Shown here piece after piece: positions 6,130-10,607 of a DNA stretch of 10,607 nucleotides. The stretch comes from Bacteroidales bacterium. GTDB lineage: Bacteria; Bacteroidota; Bacteroidia; Bacteroidales; Bacteroidaceae. The stretch covers positions 1 to 10,607 of the forward strand of contig JAUNIV010000062.1 in the NCBI GenBank assembly GCA_030523385.1, in the 5' to 3' direction. Every line of letters starts with the position of its first letter. Positions within the stretch are counted from its first letter, which is position 1. The notes beneath the pieces are model-generated. The model was not told the origin of the DNA, did not search any database, and saw only the letters and a list, made by a program, of their open reading frames with translations. A program made the translations under genes and the position numbers.

Positions 6130-6164
6130 GGTTATCGGATTTTTAATAGGTTAATGATTCATTT

Positions 6165-7406
6165 TTATTTTAAGATTCGTCCTTCCTTAATGGTGACTTG
6201 CACGGCATTCATGCCCGTATAATAAGGAAGGAAATTAGGAGTGTCTGCATCCAGCAGGACAAAGTCGCCCTGTTTGCCTTGCTCGATACTTCCTATCCGT
6301 TCGGCGCGTCCTATGGCGGCAGCACCGTTCAGGGTCAGTGCGGTGATGGCTTCGGCTACGGTCAGCTTCATGTAGATGCAGGCCAATGCAAAAGTGAGCG
6401 GGATGGAACCGGAACAGCAGCTTCCCGGATTGAGGTCGGTAGCGAGTGCCACGGCACAGCCACGGTCTATCATTTCCCGTCCGCGTGCATAGGGTTCTCT
6501 GAGGGTAAAGGCAGTGAGAGGAAGCAGTGTGGCCACCACATTGTTTTCGGCCATGCTCCTGATGCCTTCGTCTGATGCATGAAGCAGATGGTCGGCACTG
6601 AGGGCTTTCAGTTCCCCTGCCAGTTCCGCTCCGCCGAAGCTCACTATCTCATCGGCATGTATTTTGGCACCGAAACCTGCCTCTTGTGCAGCCTTCAGTA
6701 GGCGGCGTGACTGTTCCACGGTAAAGACTCCTTCCTCGCAGAAGATGTCGCAATGTTCGGCCAGTTGCTTTTGGCGGACAAGGGGCAACATTTCTTTAAT
6801 AAGGAAGTCGATATACTCATCGCTTCTTCCTTTGTATTCGGCAGGCAAGGCATGGGCGCCGAGGAAGGTGGTGGATATATCTACTTTCCGATGGGGCGAG
6901 CGGTTGATGGCCTGCATCACTTCCAGTTGTTTGAGTTCGGTGTCGCGGTTCAGTCCGTATCCGCTTTTGCCTTCTACGGTAGTCACACCCATACGGCTCA
7001 TGGTGTCGATGAACCGTTCGGCCTTTTCCTTCAGTTCGTCGAAGCTACACCGGCGGGTGGCACTCACGGTGTTGGCAATGCCTCCGCCCCGCTGCATGAT
7101 GCTCATGTAGCTCTCTCCGTTCAGACGCCAGATGAACTCGTCGGGTCTGAATCCGCCGAACACTAAATGCGTGTGCGAGTCAACAAATCCGGGCAGGAGC
7201 ACTTTCCCTTTGGCATCTAATACCTCGTGGTCAGTGGCTTCGCCGTCGCAGGGACGGCTCTCGCCCACATAAGTAATGATGCCATCGGTCACCTCCACCG
7301 TGCCGCAAGGGATGGTGAGCAGTTCGTTCATCTCCTTCCCTTTGCGGGCGGTGCGTCCTTGCGGAGTGACGATGCAGGCATTGACTATGGTCAGATGATT
7401 GCTCAT
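6165..7406 (-). CDS. hutI: Imidazolonepropionase (HutI)
   Basis: A metal-dependent amidohydrolase that opens the ring of 4-imidazolone-5-propionate to give N-formimino-L-glutamate. Ligands expected for the family are visible: HTH at 78-80 within GFVDSHTHLVF, His185 in FLGAHALP, His250 in KIHADE, and Asp324 in LATDLNPGS. Residues 141-152 (VTTVEGKSGYGL) match the conserved segment around the substrate-binding Tyr. The 413 residues agree with the family, and the C-terminus (AAAIGRAERIGSIEQGKQGDFVLLD) is the usual amidohydrolase tail strand. The ATG at 7406 follows the formimidoyltransferase stop by 15 bases. Substrate specificity is supported both by the motifs and by its position in the pathway operon. 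Confidence 0.96.
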   Translation of the reverse strand: MSNHLTIVNACIVTPQGRTARKGKEMNELLTIPCGTVEVTDGIITYVGESRPCDGEATDHEVLDAKGKVLLPGFVDSHTHLVFGGFRPDEFIWRLNGESYMSIMQRGGGIANTVSATRRCSFDELKEKAERFIDTMSRMGVTTVEGKSGYGLNRDTELKQLEVMQAINRSPHRKVDISTTFLGAHALPAEYKGRSDEYIDFLIKEMLPLVRQKQLAEHCDIFCEEGVFTVEQSRRLLKAAQEAGFGAKIHADEIVSFGGAELAGELKALSADHLLHASDEGIRSMAENNVVATLLPLTAFTLREPYARGREMIDRGCAVALATDLNPGSCCSGSIPLTFALACIYMKLTVAEAITALTLNGAAAIGRAERIGSIEQGKQGDFVLLDADTPNFLPYYTGMNAVQVTIKEGRILK

Positions 7407-7421
7407 ACGTGGCTTTTTGCT

Positions 7422-8324
7422 TTATTCCATGATGCGCGATTCCAACACCTGCTGCATGGAGAAGTTCTCCAATCCCAAATAATAGGAGGCCGTGTCTATC
7501 AGTGCTTCCATAGGCACCAGACCTACTATCTCACTGCCTATGATGCTCACTCCGTAGCGTCTGGCTTCGAAGCGCACCATCTCGAAAGCCCGATAGATGG
7601 CAGTCTTGCTGTAATCGGTCAGGTTCATGGACACCTGTGTGATGCCTCTGTCTTTCAGTTCCACGCCCATAGCCTTGCAGTAGCGCAATCCGCCGCCAAT
7701 GAAACGTATCTTTTTGGCGATGCCGTGTGCTATCTCTAAGCTGGAAGTATTCAGGTTGATGTTGTAGGCCACCAACGGCATGCGTGCGCCTATGGCTACG
7801 GTGCCGGCAGTGGGGTGACGTTCTTCGGGACCGAAGTCCGGATGCCATTCGGGCTGATGAATCTTTTCGGCCATGCCTTCGAATTCTCCTTTCCGGATGG
7901 CGGCTAAGTTCTCGCGGTGGGGTGCCGTGGCCGACTTCTCGTACAAGAATACCGGAAGGGCGTATGCTTCGGCCACTCTCCGGGCCACTTCTTTGGATAC
8001 CTCTATTGCTTCCTCCATGGTGCATCCCTTGATGGGGATGAACGGCACCACGTCTGCGGCTCCCATGCGCGGGTGTTGTCCTTGATGATGGTTCAGGTCG
8101 ATGACTTCCACTGCCACGCCAATGGCTTCTATCACTGCTTCCTTCAGGGCATCGGGTTCGCCCACTACGGTAACCACCAGTCGGTTGTGGTCTTCGTCAT
8201 TGCTGTAGTCCAATAGCTTCACGCCTGCTTTGGCGCGGAAAGGAGCTACGATACGGTCTATTTTCTGCAAGTCGCGTCCCTCGCTGAAGTTGGGAACGCA
8301 TTCCATGATTTTTGTCCAACTCAT
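7422..8324 (-). CDS. ftcD: Glutamate formimidoyltransferase (FTCD N-terminal type)
   Basis: This enzyme transfers the formimino group of N-formimino-L-glutamate to tetrahydrofolate, leaving glutamate. The family N-terminal motif CVPNFSEGRD is near residues 9-18, and the segment HPRMGAADVVPFIP, corresponding to the active-site/folate region, begins at 84. There is no cyclodeaminase domain, so it is the single-domain form of about 300 residues. Start choice: an upstream in-frame TTG at 8330 would add two residues, but the ATG at 8324 gives the usual MSWTKIMECVPNFSEG start and is preferred; the next ATG (8306) would trim closer to the core. It begins 11 bases after the hutU stop, so translational coupling is likely. 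The partner cyclodeaminase is encoded two genes downstream. Confidence 0.94.
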   Translation of the reverse strand: MSWTKIMECVPNFSEGRDLQKIDRIVAPFRAKAGVKLLDYSNDEDHNRLVVTVVGEPDALKEAVIEAIGVAVEVIDLNHHQGQHPRMGAADVVPFIPIKGCTMEEAIEVSKEVARRVAEAYALPVFLYEKSATAPHRENLAAIRKGEFEGMAEKIHQPEWHPDFGPEERHPTAGTVAIGARMPLVAYNINLNTSSLEIAHGIAKKIRFIGGGLRYCKAMGVELKDRGITQVSMNLTDYSKTAIYRAFEMVRFEARRYGVSIIGSEIVGLVPMEALIDTASYYLGLENFSMQQVLESRIME

Positions 8325-8335
8325 ACTCAATATAC

Positions 8336-10333
8336 TTATTTTATACCTTTATTTTTTAATGCTTGATTGATAACTTCGTCTTTTGCCAGATGCGGCAGGG
8401 TGATGTGGTAGCCGTCGGCATGGCTTTCATTGAAAGCTGCTGAGGTTTCCATGGCATGCGGGTTGCGTGCCCACGAGCGGCGTGCCACTCCTCCCATGAC
8501 ATCCCAAAGCATGGCTGAGCGGAGGATGCGGTCCACCCGTTCGCTGCCGTCACACACCATGCCGAAACCGCCGTTGATGGCTTTGCCTATACCCACTCCG
8601 CCGCCGTTGTGCAGGGCTACTAAGCTCATGCCGCGTGCGCAGTTGCCGGCAAAGCACTGCACGGCCATGTCGGCCATTACGTTACTGCCGTCCTTGATGT
8701 TGGAGGTTTCGCGGAAAGGTGAGTCCGTGCCGCTTACGTCGTGGTGGTCTCTTCCCAACATGATGGGACCCACTTCGCCACGGCGCACCATCTCATTGAA
8801 CTTTAAGGCAATGTTCATGCGGCCTAAGGCATCCTGATAGAGGATGCGTGCCTGCGTGCCCACTACCAATCGGTTCTTTTCGGCATCTCTCAGCCATATC
8901 CAGTTGTCCATGTCCTGTCCGCGACGCTCTTTGGGGATGCAATCCATGGCGGCATGGTCGGTCTTTACCAAATCTTCGTGTTTTCCGCTCAGACATACCC
9001 AACGGAAGGGGCCATAGCCATAGTCGAACAGTTGAGGCCCCATGATGTCTTCCACGTAAGAAGGCCAAATGAAGCCGTCTTTCTCGTCCATGCCGTTGCG
9101 CGAGATTTCTTTGATGCCGGAGTCATAGATGGCTTTCATAAAGGAGTTGCCGTAGTCGAAGAAATAAGTGCCTCGTTCCACCAGTGCACGGATGGCGCGG
9201 AAGTGGCGGTGCAGCGTCTCGTCCACCCGTTTCACAAAGGTCTCGCGGTCTTCCCTGAGCAGGCGGGTACGCTCTTCGAAAGAGATGTCTGCCGGACAAT
9301 ACCCTCCTTCATAGACGGCATGGCAGGAAGTCTGGTCGCTCAGCAGTTCGATGTGGATGTTGTGCTCCAATGCGTATTCCAACAGATGGACCACATTGCC
9401 GTGGTAGGCTATGGAGCAGGGCACACGGCGTGCCACGGCATCGGCGGCCAATGCGTAGGCTTCTGCCAAATCGGCGGTGATGTGTTGCACCCATCCCTGA
9501 CTGTGGCGGGTCTCGATGCGCGAGTAGTCCACTTCGGCTATGATGGCCACGGCTCCGGCTATCTCTGCCGCTTTGGGCTGTGCGCCGCTCATGCCTCCCA
9601 ATCCCGACGATACAAACAGGTGTCCGTTCAGGTTGCCGTCTTGCGGGATGCCCAACTTCATGCGTCCGGCATTCAGCAACGTATTGAACGTACCGTGCAC
9701 GATGCCTTGCGGGCCGATGTACATCCATCCTCCGGCCGTCATCTGTCCGTAGTTGGCCACTCCCATTTGGGCGGCTATCTCCCAATCTTTCTGATTGTCG
9801 AACATGCCCACCATCATGGAGTTCGTAATGATGACGCGCGGCGCTTCGGGGTGCGAGCGGAACAGTCCCAACGGATGTTCGCTTTCCACCACCAGCGTTT
9901 GCTCGTCCGTCATGATTTCCAGATATTGCTTGATGAGGCGGTATTGCATCCAGTTCTGACACACTTGCCCGGTCTCGCCGTAGGTCACCAGCTCGTAGGG
10001 ATAGAGGGCGATGTCGAAACACAGATTGTTGTCCATCATCACCTGGAAGGCCTTTCCTTCGATGCAGTTTCCTTTGTATTCGTCGATGGGTTTTGCTTTC
10101 AGGTCGCCTTGCGGACGGAATCTATATCCATATATCTTGCCCCGGGTGAGCAGTTCGTCCATAAATTCGGGAGCCAGTTGCTCGTGCAGCTCTTCGGGGA
10201 TGTAGCGCAATGCGTTTCTCAGCGCCGTTTCCGTCTGTGCGGGGGTCAGCCGGTAGCCCCTGTCAGGAGCGCGGCGAATGCCTTCCACAAAGGTGGGGTA
10301 GGCGGGTAGTTCTTTGGGTAATGTGATGTTCAT
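8336..10333 (-). CDS. hutU: Urocanate hydratase, long form (HutU)
   Basis: This NAD+-dependent enzyme hydrates urocanate to 4-imidazolone-5-propionate, using tightly bound NAD+ as an electrophile. The hallmark NAD-binding sequence SSGLGGMSGAQ is at 242-252. Conserved blocks also include TAGGWMYIGPQGIVHGT (199-215), GRDHHDVSGTDSPFRET (527-543) and HNGGGVGIGKAINGGFG (575-591). At 665 residues it is about 110 longer than the classical proteobacterial enzyme (about 555) and close to the vertebrate UROC1 length; the extra length lies mainly at the N-terminus and within the middle (roughly 370-480). The ATG at 10333 is 19 bases after a consensus -7 element, giving a very short leader. It is the first gene of the operon. 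Long-form enzymes are established in Bacteroidetes, so this is a lineage feature and not a fusion. Confidence 0.96.
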   Translation of the reverse strand: MNITLPKELPAYPTFVEGIRRAPDRGYRLTPAQTETALRNALRYIPEELHEQLAPEFMDELLTRGKIYGYRFRPQGDLKAKPIDEYKGNCIEGKAFQVMMDNNLCFDIALYPYELVTYGETGQVCQNWMQYRLIKQYLEIMTDEQTLVVESEHPLGLFRSHPEAPRVIITNSMMVGMFDNQKDWEIAAQMGVANYGQMTAGGWMYIGPQGIVHGTFNTLLNAGRMKLGIPQDGNLNGHLFVSSGLGGMSGAQPKAAEIAGAVAIIAEVDYSRIETRHSQGWVQHITADLAEAYALAADAVARRVPCSIAYHGNVVHLLEYALEHNIHIELLSDQTSCHAVYEGGYCPADISFEERTRLLREDRETFVKRVDETLHRHFRAIRALVERGTYFFDYGNSFMKAIYDSGIKEISRNGMDEKDGFIWPSYVEDIMGPQLFDYGYGPFRWVCLSGKHEDLVKTDHAAMDCIPKERRGQDMDNWIWLRDAEKNRLVVGTQARILYQDALGRMNIALKFNEMVRRGEVGPIMLGRDHHDVSGTDSPFRETSNIKDGSNVMADMAVQCFAGNCARGMSLVALHNGGGVGIGKAINGGFGMVCDGSERVDRILRSAMLWDVMGGVARRSWARNPHAMETSAAFNESHADGYHITLPHLAKDEVINQALKNKGIK

Positions 10334-10378
10334 GGTATTCGGTTTTTGTCACAAAGTTAGCGAAATGATACGAATACC
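10334..10378. repeat. Inverted repeat straddling the hut promoter, possible operator
   Basis: GGTATTCG at 10334-10341 is mirrored by CGAATACC at 10371-10378, a perfect 8-bp inverted pair, extending to 10 of 11 bases if the outer flanks (CATGGTATTCG against CGTGGTATTCG) are counted. The arm centres are 37 bases apart, about three and a half helical turns. One arm lies between the -33 and -7 elements; the other abuts the hutU start codon inside the predicted transcribed leader. This placement is operator-like, but no regulator is encoded in the window. Confidence 0.4.
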
Positions 10379-10383
10379 ACGAA
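10352..10383 (-). promoter_or_regulatory. Putative hut operon promoter
   Basis: On the minus strand TTCG (10380-10383, one change from the -33 TTTG) is followed after exactly 20 bases by TAACTTTG (10352-10359), an exact TAnnTTTG -7 element. This is the best two-part match to the Bacteroidetes primary-sigma promoter in the window. The predicted start near 10345 leaves a leader of about a dozen bases before the hutU ATG, so leader-based control such as attenuation is unlikely. Confidence 0.6.
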
Positions 10384-10418
10384 TTGAAGGATATGTTTAG
10401 TGACATAAAGTTGAAGAT

Positions 10419-10607
10419 TCAAGGAATCAACAAAGAACTGTCACCGTAACTTAGGAAACGGAAGTCGTGCGACAGGGCATAGTCGTAGATTTTTCTCCAG
10501 TCGCCCTTTACGAAAGCCGACACCAATAGCAGGAGCGTGCTTTGCGGCTGATGGAAATTGGTGACCATCTTGCGGACTATCTTGTATTCGTAGCCCGGCG
10601 CGATGAT
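10419..10607 (-). CDS. queA: S-adenosylmethionine:tRNA ribosyltransferase-isomerase family, C-terminal part
   Basis: The last 62 codons of a minus-strand gene cut by the right edge of the window. The residues include TNFHQPQSTLLLLVSAF and, near the end, HDFRFLSYGDSSLLIP, which match the conserved C-terminal motifs of QueA (TNFHLP-STL-MLVSA and YRF-SYGD). QueA moves the ribosyl part of S-adenosylmethionine onto preQ1-modified tRNA to form epoxyqueuosine, in the cytoplasm. The HQP variant and the FLSYGDSSLL ending are closer to the larger QueA-like paralogue I recall from Bacteroidetes than to the shorter canonical enzyme, so the exact paralogue is uncertain. It precedes hutU in the same direction with an 85-base gap containing the hut promoter, so it is probably a separate unit. 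Confidence 0.85.
   Translation of the reverse strand: MIAPGYEYKIVRKMVTNFHQPQSTLLLLVSAFVKGDWRKIYDYALSHDFRFLSYGDSSLLIP

Noticed and set aside
6664..6690. A TTGGCAC match inside hutI, checked as a second sigma-54 promoter
   Set aside because: The spacing to any GC -12 dinucleotide is wrong and it lies inside a gene with no gene start downstream on the plus strand.
8954..10309. A 451-codon open frame on the plus strand opposite hutU
   Set aside because: It is fully antisense to a gene with unmistakable motifs, has no ribosome binding site, and its residues are the His/Val-rich kind produced by reading GC-rich codons backward.
10410..10431. A hairpin overlapping the queA-family stop codon (outer stem GTTGA/TCAAC)
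   Set aside because: The stem is short and bulged, includes the stop codon, and is followed by only TTTA. It is too weak to call as a terminator.

Overview
The window looks like the chromosome of a gut-type Bacteroidales (Bacteroides, Phocaeicola or a close relative). This rests on a split formiminotransferase/cyclodeaminase pair in a five-gene histidine-utilisation operon, a long-form urocanate hydratase, a small secreted DUF3836-like protein, A-rich start regions without strong Shine-Dalgarno sites, and repeated matches to the Bacteroidetes -7 promoter motif TAnnTTTG before genes. No mobile element, tRNA, rRNA or CRISPR array is visible.

Layout, left to right. Positions 1-246 hold no convincing gene. 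menA (247-1140, minus) encodes the menaquinone prenyltransferase. A 342-base divergent region follows. It carries the menA promoter, then a sigma-54-like promoter with an upstream 16-bp dyad, then a leader with a 28-codon ORF that overlaps the start of the next gene. That gene is a small secreted DUF3836-like protein (1483-1875, plus), closed by a strong terminator. A secreted metallophosphoesterase lies at 1971-3041 (minus). Just upstream of it is an independent small transcription unit (about 3115-3321, minus) with its own -7 element, Shine-Dalgarno, 28-residue peptide ORF and strong rho-independent terminator. A Nudix hydrolase (3414-3914, minus) has its own promoter and terminator.

The right 60% is one tightly packed minus-strand operon read from 10333 to 4002: hutU, ftcD, hutI, fchA, hutH. 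Together the products convert histidine to urocanate (HutH), imidazolonepropionate (HutU), formiminoglutamate (HutI), then glutamate plus 5-formimino-tetrahydrofolate (formimidoyltransferase), and finally methenyl-tetrahydrofolate plus ammonia (cyclodeaminase). The route therefore yields glutamate, ammonia and a one-carbon unit, using a mammalian-style end in which the bifunctional FTCD enzyme is two separate genes. Its promoter sits in the 85 bases after the partial queA-family gene at the right edge and is straddled by an inverted repeat.

The least ordinary parts are the small-peptide transcription unit near 3.2 kb and the sigma-54/dyad control region of the DUF3836-like gene. The rest is conserved metabolism.
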